Assembly (NCBI RefSeq): GCF_017068395.1
Contig: NZ_CP070619.1
Span: forward strand, 7,626,001-7,690,000
Length of the DNA stretch: 64,000 nucleotides
Source of the DNA: Rhodococcus pseudokoreensis
GTDB lineage: Bacteria; Actinomycetota; Actinomycetes; Mycobacteriales; Mycobacteriaceae
Reading direction: 5' to 3'
Shown here piece after piece: positions 45,246 through 53,895 of the stretch. Below the pieces are notes generated by a model that was not told the origin of the DNA, ran no database searches, and worked only from the letters and a program-made list of their open reading frames with translations. Numbering within the stretch: position 1 is the stretch's first letter; each line of letters opens with the position of its first letter. Both the position numbers and the translations under genes were made by a program.

Positions 45246-45710
45246 ATGCCGCTCGAGGTGGGCACCACCGCCCCCGATTTCACTCTCAAGGACCAGAACA
45301 ACCAGGAGGTGACGCTTTCCGATTACCGCGGAAAGAAGAACGTCCTGCTCGTGTTCTACCCGCTCGCGTTCACCGGAACGTGCCAGGGTGAGCTCTGCAA
45401 GGTTCGCGACGAACTGCCGAAGTTCGAGAACGACGAGACGGCGATCCTCGCCCTCTCCGTCGGTGCCTCGCCGACCCACAAGATCTGGTCCGCCGAGCAG
45501 GGATACACCTTCCCGCTGCTCGCCGACTTCTGGCCGCACGGCGCGGTCGCGGAGCAATACGGCGTCTTCAACGACAAGCTGGGCTTCGCGAACCGCGGCA
45601 CCTTCGTCATCGACAAGGAAGGCATCATCCGGTTCGCCGAGATGAACGGACCCGGAGAAGCCCGTGACCAGGGAGCTTGGGAGAAAGCCCTCGCCACGCT
45701 AGAGTCCTGA
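45246..45710 (+). CDS. ahpE: Peroxiredoxin AhpE with an extra BCP-like cysteine
   Basis: Reduces hydroperoxides and peroxynitrite. The 154-residue protein has the peroxidatic Cys46 in FYPLAFTGTCQGEL. M. tuberculosis AhpE is a one-cysteine enzyme with Asp where this protein has Cys51. A C-x4-C pair like Cys46/Cys51 occurs in E. coli BCP, which forms an internal disulfide, so this enzyme may be an atypical two-cysteine type. ATG 45246 is 43 bases after the DUF3052 stop, in the same direction. A terminator follows. Confidence 0.95.
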   Translation: MPLEVGTTAPDFTLKDQNNQEVTLSDYRGKKNVLLVFYPLAFTGTCQGELCKVRDELPKFENDETAILALSVGASPTHKIWSAEQGYTFPLLADFWPHGAVAEQYGVFNDKLGFANRGTFVIDKEGIIRFAEMNGPGEARDQGAWEKALATLES

Positions 45711-45714
45711 TGCG

Positions 45715-45739
45715 CATCCGGCGAGGTTCTCGCCGGATG
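45715..45739 (+). terminator. Terminator of ahpE
   Basis: CATCCGGCGAG pairs perfectly with CTCGCCGGATG around GTT, followed by a T, directly before the tRNA gene. Confidence 0.75.
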
Positions 45740-45742
45740 TTC

Positions 45743-45814
45743 GGGCGTGTAGCTCAGTGGTAGAGCTCTGGTTTTACACACCAGCGGTCGGGGGTTCGAA
45801 ACCCTCCGCGCCCA
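45743..45814 (+). tRNA. tRNA-Val (TAC)
   Basis: Acceptor GGGCGTG/CGCGCCC, anticodon stem CTGGT/ACCAG with loop TTTACAC (anticodon TAC), T arm GGGGG TTCGAAA CCCTC, discriminator A, CCA not encoded. Sits between two terminators. Confidence 0.96.
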
Positions 45815-45826
45815 CCGTCAGGCAAC

Positions 45827-45861
45827 GCCCCGATCCGCATTCGTGCGCGGGTCGGGGCTTT
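45827..45861 (+). terminator. Terminator of tRNA-Val
   Basis: GCCCCGATCCGC pairs with GCGGGTCGGGGC (11 of 12) around an 8-base loop, followed by TTT. Confidence 0.8.
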
Positions 45862-45876
45862 CGCGTTTCGCCGGTG

Positions 45877-46137
45877 TCACTCGCCGGTGAGTTCCGCGAG
45901 CAGCTCGGCGGCGGTGATGTTTCCGCTGTCGGCGAGGCGCCGGAGTTCGTCCATGTCGCCCAGTTCGGTGGCGACTTCGATGAGCTGGTCGGCCGCGTCG
46001 GAGCTGCCGGCTTCGGCGAGGCGCCGCAGCTGCGCCATGTCGCCCCGCTCGCCGGCGAGTTCGATCAGGATGTCGACCGCCGTCGGGTCACCGTTCGCAG
46101 CTCGCTCGCGCAGAGCGGACAGATCGGATTCAGTCAT
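45877..46137 (-). CDS. Small tandem-repeat helical protein
   Basis: An 86-residue protein built from about 28-residue repeats: ANGDPTAVDILIELAGERG then DMAQLRRLAEAGSSDAADQL, and again DMDELRRLADSGNITAAELL. The helix pairs resemble a short solenoid of the TPR/Sel1/HEAT kind. Function unknown; it could bind the regulator encoded just upstream, whose gene overlaps its start by 8 bases. GAAGGGGAAGCGC lies before ATG 46137. Confidence 0.75.
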   Translation of the reverse strand: MTESDLSALRERAANGDPTAVDILIELAGERGDMAQLRRLAEAGSSDAADQLIEVATELGDMDELRRLADSGNITAAELLAELTGE

Positions 46138-46645
46138 GATGCGCTTCCCCTTCTCGATCGAGTGTGCCGGTTCGCCGAGCTCGGAGCTCATCGCGTCGCG
46201 TGTGCCATTCGTCCCGTAGCTCCGGCAGTCGCTCGCTGAGGAACTCGGCCAGCGCGACCATCTCCTCGAGCGGAGCGCGGCGTTCGGGTGGGGCGTCGGC
46301 CAGCAACGCCAAACCCTCCCGGAACAGTGCCGCGTGCTCGCGGTGGAGGGCGGAATCGAAGTTCTGCGGTTGCTGACTCGCCGGATCCAGGCTCACCCGG
46401 TCGACCCGTTCACCGGCCGTGCGGGTGCGCCGCGCCATCCGATAGCCCTCGAGCAGCTTGACCGCGCCGGTGATGGCGCTCCGGCTCGCCAGCAGAGCCT
46501 CGCCCAGCTGGTCGATCGTCTGCTGTGGGGGATCGCACACGAATAGGTATCCCAGCAGACGCCCCGCCATCGGCGGGAAACCGTATTGGCGGGCGTAGAA
46601 GCGGCCGACGTGGTCGGCGAAGATCAGCTGTGTGTCGGACGGCAC
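46130..46645 (-). CDS. GbsR/MarR-type transcriptional regulator
   Basis: A 171-residue regulator. FADHVGRFYARQYGFPPMAGRL followed by GYLFVCDPPQQTIDQLGEALLASRSAITGAV is characteristic of GbsR-like MarR proteins (landmark: LLASRSAITGAVKLLE recognition helix). GbsR in Bacillus senses choline; the ligand here is unknown. I chose GTG 46645 because a near-perfect 32-bp inverted repeat (46668-46699) lies right upstream and would otherwise fall inside the coding region starting at 46693. It is coupled to the repeat-protein gene. Confidence 0.8.
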   Translation of the reverse strand: MPSDTQLIFADHVGRFYARQYGFPPMAGRLLGYLFVCDPPQQTIDQLGEALLASRSAITGAVKLLEGYRMARRTRTAGERVDRVSLDPASQQPQNFDSALHREHAALFREGLALLADAPPERRAPLEEMVALAEFLSERLPELRDEWHTRRDELRARRTGTLDREGEAHHD

Positions 46646-46667
46646 AAACCCGAAGATAGCAGTCTTG

Positions 46668-46699
46668 ACTGAAATAACACAGATTTGTGTCATTTCAGT
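46668..46699. promoter_or_regulatory. 32-bp inverted repeat, probable operator of the GbsR-like gene
   Basis: ACTGAAATAACACA and TGTGTCATTTCAGT are inverted with one mismatch around GATT, 23 bases upstream of GTG 46645. Its length and position fit autoregulation by the GbsR-like protein; it may also control the divergent gene at 46781. Confidence 0.75.
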
Positions 46700-46780
46700 T
46701 CGGCTGCCCTGCACCGAGTGGTTTCGTGGAGTTAACCTGTTCATCGCCCGGGGGTTCGCCGGCAGTGGCATATTCCTGAT

Positions 46781-46975
46781 ATGTCCAGGTACAAGGTCAC
46801 GCTGCGCAACGGCACGTCGAGCGACAGAACCTTCGAATCAGACTTCCAGGCCGTGAACGAGACGCACCGGCCCACCGAGCCCGGGGCGGGCATCGTCAAG
46901 ATCGACCGTTACGAGGACGGCGGGGCAGTGGCCGGCGTCTGGGCTGCGCCGGCCACGAGTCGCCCCACCCGCTAG
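46781..46975 (+). CDS. Small hypothetical protein
   Basis: A 64-residue protein (MSRYKVTLRNGTSSDRTFES at the start) with strand-like character and no signal peptide; unknown family. It is divergent from the GbsR-like gene, sharing the region with the inverted-repeat operator, so it may be that regulator's target. CATATT 6 bases before the ATG hints at a leaderless message. Confidence 0.55.
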   Translation: MSRYKVTLRNGTSSDRTFESDFQAVNETHRPTEPGAGIVKIDRYEDGGAVAGVWAAPATSRPTR

Positions 46976-46978
46976 GGA

Positions 46979-47170
46979 TCAGATGCCGTCTCGCGAGGCC
47001 GTCGATCCGCGCCGATCGAGTTCGGCCTCGAATTCGGCGATTCGGCTGGTGACGGTGCTCACCGTTCCGCAGCCGTAATCGTTCGCGATCGACTCGCCGA
47101 GCAGCGCTCGCTGCTCGCCGAGAAGCGCGAGCAGTTCGTCGTCGCCGAGCTTCGTCACGTCGCGGGACAC
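46979..47170 (-). CDS. Small hypothetical helical protein
   Basis: A 63-residue mainly helical protein (SRDVTKLGDDELLALLGEQR, then RIAEFEAELDRRGSTASRDG) with one cysteine. Unknown function. It ends 3 bases from the convergent small gene. GTG 47170 start with no clear ribosome site, so the call rests on codon usage and helix-forming composition. The 47171-47435 stretch beyond it shows no gene. Confidence 0.5.
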   Translation of the reverse strand: MSRDVTKLGDDELLALLGEQRALLGESIANDYGCGTVSTVTSRIAEFEAELDRRGSTASRDGI

Positions 47171-47435
47171 CCTTCGATGGTCCCAGGCGCAGTCGGCGAT
47201 TCCAATGCCTGACAGAAATTCTCACCGGACGCGCCGAACCCCGCCGGGCCACGTGGGTGTGTTGAGTCAGCACCGAAGATGTGAGCAGGGCGGGGCCGTG
47301 CGCCGCCCCTGAATGGGGGGAACGAGGCGGCAAATACCATGGTAGGCGCACGAAAGGGCGCTTGGCGAGATCCTCAGGAGAGTTTCAGGAATCAGACATT
47401 CCGACCGGAACGTTTCCGTCGGGCCGAGGCGGCTC

Positions 47436-47798
47436 CTACCGGTTGCGGGTGCCCGGACCCACCGTGTCGTAGGCCTCCGCGAGGAGCGAGGCCAGGGTGT
47501 CGTCGAGTTGATCGTCGGAGGTGATCGTCAACCGGTGCGTGATCACCGTCTTGGTGGTGGGAAACGCCTCGCGCAACTGCGGGTGATGGACGCGCCGGCG
47601 CAGGTCGAGCGCGATCTCGAGTCGCGACGAGTAGATGAACGCGGCAGCGAAGACGCGGGCACGGGCCCACGCGATCTCGGTCCGGTGGACGCGCTCGTCC
47701 ACCTCGCCGCACGCCAGAACGAGGTCACGGAACTGCAGTAGGCGCTCGGTGGCGTCCGGGTCCTTGCCTGCCAGGTACTCGTCGATCGCGGCACTCAT
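47436..47798 (-). CDS. DUF5655-like protein
   Basis: A 120-residue protein of the DUF5655 type (SAAIDEYLAGKDPDATERLL at the start; AWARARVFAAAFIYSSRLEI; LTITSDDQLDDTLASLLAEAY). Function unknown. AAGGAGCG lies 6 bases before ATG 47798. Divergent from cobD with 49 bases between starts. Confidence 0.75.
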   Translation of the reverse strand: MSAAIDEYLAGKDPDATERLLQFRDLVLACGEVDERVHRTEIAWARARVFAAAFIYSSRLEIALDLRRRVHHPQLREAFPTTKTVITHRLTITSDDQLDDTLASLLAEAYDTVGPGTRNR

Positions 47799-47847
47799 GG
47801 GACGCTCCTTTACATCGCCTGCAACGTTAGTTGATACAAATAGCGGC

Positions 47848-48831
47848 GTGCATCGAACCTCCCGTCCCGCCGGCGCGCGCGCCGCAGGCCTGCTTCTCGG
47901 CTTCGCCGCAGACCGCGCGTTCGCCGATCCCGCCCGATGGCATCCCGTGGCCGGATTCGGCCGCACGGCAATGGCATTGGAGAAGGCGACGTACCGCGAC
48001 CGCCGGTCGGCCGGAATCGTGCACGTCGCCGTCCTCGTCGGTGGAGCGGCGGGTCTAGGGGTCGCCGCGGCCCGGGTGGCGCGGCGCGGGGGATGGGCGG
48101 GCGAGACGGCCGCGACCGCCGTCGCGACGTGGGCGGTCCTCGGCGGAACGTCCCTGGGACGGACCGGCTCGAGCATGGCCGCGCACCTGGAGGCAGACGA
48201 CCTCGCCGCCGCCCGCGCCCTGCTGCCGTCGCTGTGCGGTCGCGACCCCAGCGTGCTCGGCGTCGACGGGCTCACCCGGGCGACGCTGGAGTCGGTGGCC
48301 GAGAACACGTCCGATTCCGCGGTCGGGGCGTTCCTGTGGGGCGCGGTGGCCGGGATCCCCGGACTGTTCGTCTACCGGGCGTCCAACACCCTGGACGCGA
48401 TGGTCGGCTACCGCTCGCCGAAGTACCGCAACTTCGGCTGGGCCGCGGCGCGATGGGACGACCTTCTCAACCTGCTGCCCGCCCGACTGACGGGCGCACT
48501 GTCCGTCGTGGCCGCGCCGACGGTCGGTGGGTCGCCGAAGGAGGCGTGGGAGGCGTGGCGGCGCGACGCGTCCCAGCACCCCAGCCCCAATGCCGGTGTC
48601 GCGGAGGCCAGCGCCGCGGGCGCTCTCGGGATCTCGCTGGGCGGGCGCACCGAATACGCGCACGGCGTCGAGATGCGACCTGTGCTCGGATCCGGGCCGT
48701 CACCCCGGCCCGTCGACCTCGACCGTGCGGTGCGGCTGTCGACCGCGGTGCAGGGTGGTGCGGCGCTGGTGTCAGCGACCCTTGCCGTAGCGATCGGCCA
48801 GTTTCGCTTCCGCCGCCGTCCTCGGCGCTGA
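47848..48831 (+). CDS. cobD: Adenosylcobinamide-phosphate synthase CobD/CbiB
   Basis: A multi-pass membrane enzyme attaching the aminopropanol arm to adenosylcobyric acid in vitamin B12 synthesis. The 327-residue protein has the family's DRAFADPARWHPVAGFGR start, SVAENTSDSAVGAFLWGAVAG and ASNTLDAMVGYRSPKYRNFGWAAARWDDLLNLLPAR (landmark NTLDAMVGY). TACAAAT ends 6 bases before the GTG, so it may be leaderless. With cobC at 50888 it marks a scattered cobalamin pathway. Overlaps SURF1 tail to tail by 60 bases. Confidence 0.92.
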   Translation: MHRTSRPAGARAAGLLLGFAADRAFADPARWHPVAGFGRTAMALEKATYRDRRSAGIVHVAVLVGGAAGLGVAAARVARRGGWAGETAATAVATWAVLGGTSLGRTGSSMAAHLEADDLAAARALLPSLCGRDPSVLGVDGLTRATLESVAENTSDSAVGAFLWGAVAGIPGLFVYRASNTLDAMVGYRSPKYRNFGWAAARWDDLLNLLPARLTGALSVVAAPTVGGSPKEAWEAWRRDASQHPSPNAGVAEASAAGALGISLGGRTEYAHGVEMRPVLGSGPSPRPVDLDRAVRLSTAVQGGAALVSATLAVAIGQFRFRRRPRR

Positions 48832-49653
48832 TTCCACCGGCTTGCTCCGCGCGAACGGCTTCTTCCGGGCCACGGGCGCGGGAGCAGGAGCGGCGTCGTC
48901 GGCAGCTTTCGCGGACTTCTCCTTGCGGCGTTCGCGCCACTCCGCGCGGATGAAGTAGGCCAGGCCGAGCGGGGCCATGATGCCGAACGCCAGCCACTGC
49001 AAGCCGTACGACAGGTACGGGCCCGCGTCGAGTTGCGGGAGCGGAATGGTGCCCAGACCACCCGCCTGATCGGGTTCGAGTTGCACGTACGCGTTGACCA
49101 GATCCGTGCCGATGAAACCGCCGATCTGGCCCGCGTCGATGTAGTACACCTGCCGCAGCCCGTTCTCGTCGATCGGTTCCTTGCCTGCGATGGTGCCCTC
49201 GGACTTGCGGACCCGACCGTCGAGCGTGACCGGCCCGGCAGGCGGCGGATCCACCGGCGGCGCCTCGGTGCCCTGGATCGGGCGCACGTAGCCGCGGTTG
49301 ACCAGGATCGTGCGACCGTCGGTCAGCTGCAGCGGGGTCAAGACCTCGTACGCGGGCTGCGACTCGATGGACCGCAACCGGACCAGCAGATCACTGTTCT
49401 GCACGTACGACCCGGTCGCGGTGACGCGGCGCCACTCGTCGTCCGGATTCGCCCCGGCGCCCGACAGCAGGGTCTCCAGCGGGACGGGCTCGGCGTCGAC
49501 GGAGTCGGCGATCAGCTGGTTCCGGTGCTCCGTCGATGTGTTCTTGCCGAGCTGCCACGGCGCGAGCACGTAGAAACACATGAAGGCGAATCCGGCGACC
49601 ACCAAGGCCAACACCAACCAGCCGGGTCGCAACAGAAATCTCAGCCTTCGCAC
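48772..49653 (-). CDS. SURF1-family cytochrome oxidase assembly protein
   Basis: Supports cytochrome c/aa3 oxidase assembly, probably heme insertion. The 293-residue protein has the typical two membrane helices: one at residues 8-28 (WLVLALVVAGFAFMCFYVLA) and one near 230 (LQWLAFGIMAPLGLAYFI). Between them are WQLGKN, VRRVTATG-like and LVNRGYV landmarks. The C-terminal tail is lysine/alanine/proline-rich. Start GTG 49653. Its end lies in the last 60 bases of cobD. Confidence 0.9.
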   Translation of the reverse strand: MRRLRFLLRPGWLVLALVVAGFAFMCFYVLAPWQLGKNTSTEHRNQLIADSVDAEPVPLETLLSGAGANPDDEWRRVTATGSYVQNSDLLVRLRSIESQPAYEVLTPLQLTDGRTILVNRGYVRPIQGTEAPPVDPPPAGPVTLDGRVRKSEGTIAGKEPIDENGLRQVYYIDAGQIGGFIGTDLVNAYVQLEPDQAGGLGTIPLPQLDAGPYLSYGLQWLAFGIMAPLGLAYFIRAEWRERRKEKSAKAADDAAPAPAPVARKKPFARSKPVESAPRTAAEAKLADRYGKGR

Positions 49654-49696
49654 GCCTCCACGGTAGCCGCTCGCAGGTCGGGACCCTGATCGTGGG

Positions 49697-50170
49697 TTAC
49701 CGGCTGCGCACCCAGTCGAGCAGCCCGGGCACCGCGGCCTCGATCTGGAGGCGGACCCGCTCGAAGTCCTCGAGGTCCCCGTAGAACGGGTCGGGTACGG
49801 ACGACGTGTCGGCGTCCGGGTCGAAACTGCGCAGCAGCCGGCGGCGCTCGTCGGGCACGCCCATGTGGGCAAGCTCACGGTCGTGGTTGGCCGCGAGAGC
49901 GACCACCAGATCGGCGCCGAGGTGGAACGGCCCGACCTCCGCGGCCGTGTGGCCGGTCGGATAGCCGTTCAGCTTCAGGGTTTCGTTGGTGCGGATGTCT
50001 GCCTCGCGGCCGACGTGCCAGCCGTGGGTCCCGGCGCTGCTCACCATCACCCGATCGTCGAGGGCTTCCCGCCGGAGGTGCTCGGCGAAGATCTTCTCGG
50101 CCATGGGGGAGCGGCAGATGTTGCCGGTACACACGAACGTCACGTGCAGCGGAGTCTCAGGCCGCGCCAT
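49697..50170 (-). CDS. ptpA: Low-molecular-weight protein tyrosine phosphatase (PtpA-like)
   Basis: A 157-residue phosphatase. The P-loop CTGNICRS has Cys14 and Arg20; the general acid lies in VPDPFYGD. PtpA of M. tuberculosis (Rv2234) is secreted and dephosphorylates host proteins; in a soil organism it more likely acts on bacterial tyrosine kinases or small phosphate esters. The ATG at 50170 overlaps the HAD hydrolase gene by 14 bases, so the two are coupled. Confidence 0.93.
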   Translation of the reverse strand: MARPETPLHVTFVCTGNICRSPMAEKIFAEHLRREALDDRVMVSSAGTHGWHVGREADIRTNETLKLNGYPTGHTAAEVGPFHLGADLVVALAANHDRELAHMGVPDERRRLLRSFDPDADTSSVPDPFYGDLEDFERVRLQIEAAVPGLLDWVRSR

Positions 50171-50861
50171 CGAGCAGCTTCCCGAGGTCGGCGACGGTCT
50201 GCGCCGTCGTGTGCGCGCGCTCGGCCTCGGTGGGGAACCCGTAACCCCACTCGACGAACACCGCGGGGATGCCCCAGTGCGCGGCCCCGAGGACGTCGTG
50301 GTCGCGGTCGCCGATCATCAGGACGTCGGCGGTGGCGCCCTCGGTGGCGGTGACTCCGAGGTTGTGCAGCGAATGGGCGATCACGTCGGACTTGGCGCGG
50401 CGACTGCCGTCGTCGCTGGCTCCGCCGATGAACTCGAAGTAGTGCGCGAGTTCGAAGTGTTCGAGGATGCGGATCGCGAACCGCTCGGACTTCGACGTGG
50501 CGACGGCGAGCCTGCGGCCGCTGTCGCGGGCGGCGACGAGCACCTTCTCGATGCCGTCGAAGACGGCGTTCTCGGCCCATCCCACGCGGTCGTAGCGTTC
50601 GAAGTAGGCGGCGATCGCCTGCTGCACGAGTTCTTCGTCGAGTCCCATCGACCGGAACGTGTCGATCATCGGCGGGCCGATGACGGCGTCGATCATCTCG
50701 TCGGTCGGCTCGGGCTGACCGATCGTCGCGAGCGCATGGCGGAAGCCGGCGTGGATGCCGGGCGCGGAGTCGGTGAGCGTGCCGTCGAGGTCGAACAGCA
50801 CGATCGGTGCCGACAGGGCAGTAGGGACGGCGGACGCGGAGGTGGAGAGAGATGTCACGGG
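50157..50861 (-). CDS. HAD-superfamily hydrolase (phosphoglycolate-phosphatase-like)
   Basis: A 234-residue phosphatase. Motif I is DLDGTLTDS, motif II is ATSKSE, and motif III/IV is MIGDRDHDVLGA; the helical cap between them fits the phosphoglycolate-phosphatase type. GDRDHD and the following WGYG-like loop are typical. Substrate unknown. The GTG at 50861 was chosen over a TTG at 50885; the divergent cobC gene starts at 50888. Overlaps ptpA. Confidence 0.87.
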   Translation of the reverse strand, partial: PVTSLSTSASAVPTALSAPIVLFDLDGTLTDSAPGIHAGFRHALATIGQPEPTDEMIDAVIGPPMIDTFRSMGLDEELVQQAIAAYFERYDRVGWAENAVFDGIEKVLVAARDSGRRLAVATSKSERFAIRILEHFELAHYFEFIGGASDDGSRRAKSDVIAHSLHNLGVTATEGATADVLMIGDRDHDVLGAAHWGIPAVFVEWGYGFPTEAERAHTTAQTVADLGKLLDGAA

Positions 50862-50887
50862 ATCATTGTCCCTTAGGCTCGACAATC

Positions 50888-51922
50888 GTGGACATTCGTG
50901 CCGGTAGCCGGGAGAGCCTGCGTCACCACGGAGACGTGGATGCGGGGCCCGGACTCCTCGATTTCGCAGTCAACGTGCAGGGCGACGGGCCGCCGGACTG
51001 GCTGCGCCTCCGCCTCGCGGACGCGCTGGCGCACCTGGGCACGTACCCCACGGTCACGGCCGATCTCGCGGCCCGGACCGCGGTGGCGTCCCGGCACGGC
51101 CGGGACCCCGAGGAGGTGCTGCTGCTCGCCGGGGGCGCCGAGGGGTTCTCGCTGCTCCCGCGGCTCGGGATCCGGGAGGCCGCGCTGATCCACCCGTCGT
51201 TCACCGAACCCGAGTGGGCGCTGCGGGAGGCGCAGGTGCCGGTCACGCAGGTGTTGCTCGACGACCCGTACGTCCTCGACTCGGCGACGGTCCCGGAATC
51301 CGCCGATCTCGTCGTGATCGGCAACCCGACCAACCCGACGTCGGTGCTGCACCCCGCCGAGGCGATCCTGCGGTTGCGCCGGCCAGGCAGGATCGTCGTC
51401 GTCGACGAGGCGTTCATCGACGCGGTCCCGGACGAGCGCGAGTCGCTGGCCGGCCGCTCACTGCCCGACGTGCTGGTGCTCCGCAGTCTCACCAAGACGT
51501 GGGCGCTGGCGGGACTGCGGTGCGGGTACGCCCTCGGGGCCCCCGAGATCCTCGAACGACTGCAGGTGGGACGGGCGCACTGGCCGGTGGGCAGCCTGCA
51601 GGTGGAGGCGATCGCCGCGTGCAGCGAACCGCACGCCGTCGCCGCGGCCCGCGACCACGCCGTCGTGCTGGGTGAGTGGCGCGAAGACATGATCCGGCAG
51701 CTGACCGGGATCGGGGTCGCCGTGCACCGCCCTGCGGTCGCGCCGTTCCTGCTGCTCCGCCTGTCGGACGGCGAACTGATGCGCAAGCACCTGCGCCAAC
51801 GGGGTATCGCCGTGCGGCGCTGCGACACGTTCCCCGGACTCGGACCCGATTTCCTCCGCGTCGCGGTGCGCCCCGCGGAGCAGACCGATGCGCTCGTCGA
51901 CGCGATGAAGGAGATCCTGTGA
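50888..51922 (+). CDS. cobC: CobC-like PLP aminotransferase/threonine-phosphate decarboxylase
   Basis: A 344-residue fold-type I PLP enzyme matching Rv2231c (CobC): makes aminopropanol phosphate or an amino-acid precursor for the B12 arm. The PLP lysine is in [27 protein letters not shown] and [12 protein letters not shown] hold cofactor contacts. TAGGCT ends 8 bases before GTG 50888, so the message may be leaderless. The TGA overlaps the next gene as GTGA. Works in the same pathway as cobD at 47848. Confidence 0.9.
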   Translation: MDIRAGSRESLRHHGDVDAGPGLLDFAVNVQGDGPPDWLRLRLADALAHLGTYPTVTADLAARTAVASRHGRDPEEVLLLAGGAEGFSLLPRLGIREAALIHPSFTEPEWALREAQVPVTQVLLDDPYVLDSATVPESADLVVIGNPTNPTSVLHPAEAILRLRRPGRIVVVDEAFIDAVPDERESLAGRSLPDVLVLRSLTKTWALAGLRCGYALGAPEILERLQVGRAHWPVGSLQVEAIAACSEPHAVAAARDHAVVLGEWREDMIRQLTGIGVAVHRPAVAPFLLLRLSDGELMRKHLRQRGIAVRRCDTFPGLGPDFLRVAVRPAEQTDALVDAMKEIL

Positions 51923-53058
51923 ACCCGGTGCGTCTCGCCGACGTGATCGCGACCCTGGACGCGGCCTACCCGCCCGCCCTCGCCGAATCGTGGGACTCCG
52001 TCGGACTCGTGTGCGGCGACCCCGACGACACAGTGGCGACGGTGTCGGTCGCGGTCGATCCGACCGCCGCGGTGGTCGACGAGGCGATCGCGGCCGGCGC
52101 CGACCTGCTCCTCGTCCACCACCCGCTGCTGCTCCGCGGAGTCGACACCGTCGGCGCCCACACCCCGAAGGGTGCGCTCGTCCACAAGCTGATCAAGGCC
52201 GGCTGCGCCCTGTTCACCGCGCACACCAACGCCGATTCCGCGGACCCCGGCGTCTCCGACGCCCTCGCGGCGGCGCTCGGGCTGACCGTCACCGGGCCGA
52301 TCGAGCCGCAACCCACCGAGAACCTCGACAAATGGGTGGTCCTCGTCCCCTCCGGTGACGCCGACACAGTCCGCCGCGCGCTGTTCGACGCCGGCGCCGG
52401 ACAGATCGGCAACTACCGCGACTGCAGCTGGTCCGTCACCGGGCACGGCCAGTTCCTCCCGACCGACGGCGCGAATCCGGCACTCGGAGCCGTCGGCGCG
52501 CTCGAACGGGTCGAGGAGAGCCGGGTGGAGGTGATCGCGCCACGCGGCCTCCGGCCGAAGGTGCTCGCCGCCATGCGCGCCGCCCACCCGTACGAGGAGG
52601 TCGCGTTCGACGTGTTCGAGACGGCGACGTTCCCCGGCCCCCGCGGACTCGGACGCGTCGGCGAGCTACCCGAACCGCTGACGCTGCGCGAGTTCACCGA
52701 CCGGGTGGCGGACGCGCTGCCCGCCACCACGTGGGGTGTGCGGGCCGCGGGCGACCCCGAAGCCACGATCCGCACCGTCGCCGTGTGTGGTGGCTCGGGC
52801 GACTCGTTCCTCGACGACGTCACACGCCTCGGCGTGGACGCGTACGTGACCGCCGACCTGCGACACCACCCCGCCGACGAACACCTGCGCGCAGGAGGTC
52901 CGGCCCTGATCGACGTCGCGCACTGGGCGAGCGAGCAACCGTGGTGCGAACAGGCCAAGGGCGTGCTCGACGCCGCGTTCGCGCACACACCGCAGTGGCA
53001 GGTGCGGGTGTCCGCGGTGCGCACCGATCCGTGGTCGGTCAGCGCGCCGTCGTCGTAG
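51919..53058 (+). CDS. Nif3/YbgI dinuclear-metal protein (GTP cyclohydrolase I type 2-like)
   Basis: A 379-residue protein of the Nif3/DUF34 family (Rv2230c-like) binding two metal ions. [36 protein letters not shown] and DVAHWASEQ carry the metal ligands, and a CutA-like insert domain lies at about 130-240. Some relatives have been called GTP cyclohydrolase type 2, but physiological function is debated. GTG 51919 overlaps the cobC stop. Confidence 0.9.
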   Translation: MNPVRLADVIATLDAAYPPALAESWDSVGLVCGDPDDTVATVSVAVDPTAAVVDEAIAAGADLLLVHHPLLLRGVDTVGAHTPKGALVHKLIKAGCALFTAHTNADSADPGVSDALAAALGLTVTGPIEPQPTENLDKWVVLVPSGDADTVRRALFDAGAGQIGNYRDCSWSVTGHGQFLPTDGANPALGAVGALERVEESRVEVIAPRGLRPKVLAAMRAAHPYEEVAFDVFETATFPGPRGLGRVGELPEPLTLREFTDRVADALPATTWGVRAAGDPEATIRTVAVCGGSGDSFLDDVTRLGVDAYVTADLRHHPADEHLRAGGPALIDVAHWASEQPWCEQAKGVLDAAFAHTPQWQVRVSAVRTDPWSVSAPSS

Positions 53059-53157
53059 CGCCGTCCGGCCGAAACCCGTGATGCGCCGGGGTACGGTTGA
53101 CACTCAGCAATCTGCCGCAGAAGAACCCTTCACAGAAGACAGCAGGAGTTACCACGC

Positions 53158-53895
53158 GTGAACGTCGAACCACAGGTGCAGTCCAAGCTTCTCGACCTCG
53201 CCGGCGTCGATGCGGAGCTGTCGAGGATCGCCCACCGACGCACCGCGCTTCCGGAGCGTCAGGAAGTCGAGCGGCTCGAGGCGGAGCGCGTCACCCGTAA
53301 GGACGCGGCCGTGGCCGTGGAGATCATCCTCGACGACCTCGACCGCGACATCCGCAAGCTCGAAGGCGAGGTCGACGCCGTCCGCCAGCGTGAGGACCGC
53401 GACCGCAAACTGCTCGAGAGCGGAACGGTCGGATCGAAGCAGCTCACCGAACTCGAACATGAACTCGGCAGCCTCGTCCGCCGTCAGGGATTGCTCGAGG
53501 ACGAACTGCTCGAGGTGATGGAACGGCGCGAGGCGTCGCAGTCCGACCACGACCACGCCGGTGCGCAGCTGTCGCAGATCGAGGAAGACCTCATCGACGC
53601 GTCCCGCCGCCGCGACGATGCCGTCGCCGACCTGGATTCCGCGGAGCAGCGCTGCACCCGGGACCGCGCGGCACTCGCCGACCAGTTCCCCGCCGACCTG
53701 ATCACCGTCTACGAGAAGCAGCGCAGCCAGAACGGCGTCGGTGCGGCACTGCTGCAGGCCCGCCGCTGCGGTGCGTGCCGCATCGAACTCGACCGCGGCG
53801 AGATCTCCCGCATCACCGGCACCGCACCCGACGTCGTCGTGCGCTGCTCCGAATGCGGCGCGATCCTGGTGCGCACCAAGGAGTCGGGTCTGTGA
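53158..53895 (+). CDS. Coiled-coil zinc-ribbon protein (Rv2229c-like, DUF164)
   Basis: A 245-residue protein. Residues 10-185 form a long charged coiled coil (LARVDAELSRI-type heptads, DRDIRKLEGEVDAV), and the C-terminal domain is a zinc ribbon with CGAC and CSEC. Related chlamydial CT398-like proteins bind sigma-54 or type-III components; no function is known in actinobacteria. CAGGAG precedes GTG 53158. It is coupled by GTGA to the RNase H gene. Confidence 0.88.
   Translation: MNVEPQVQSKLLDLAGVDAELSRIAHRRTALPERQEVERLEAERVTRKDAAVAVEIILDDLDRDIRKLEGEVDAVRQREDRDRKLLESGTVGSKQLTELEHELGSLVRRQGLLEDELLEVMERREASQSDHDHAGAQLSQIEEDLIDASRRRDDAVADLDSAEQRCTRDRAALADQFPADLITVYEKQRSQNGVGAALLQARRCGACRIELDRGEISRITGTAPDVVVRCSECGAILVRTKESGL

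Noticed and set aside
47171..47435. Possible gene in the gap before the DUF5655 gene
   Set aside because: Short frames there have no ribosome site or plausible composition; only a TACCATGGTA palindrome near 47333 was seen.
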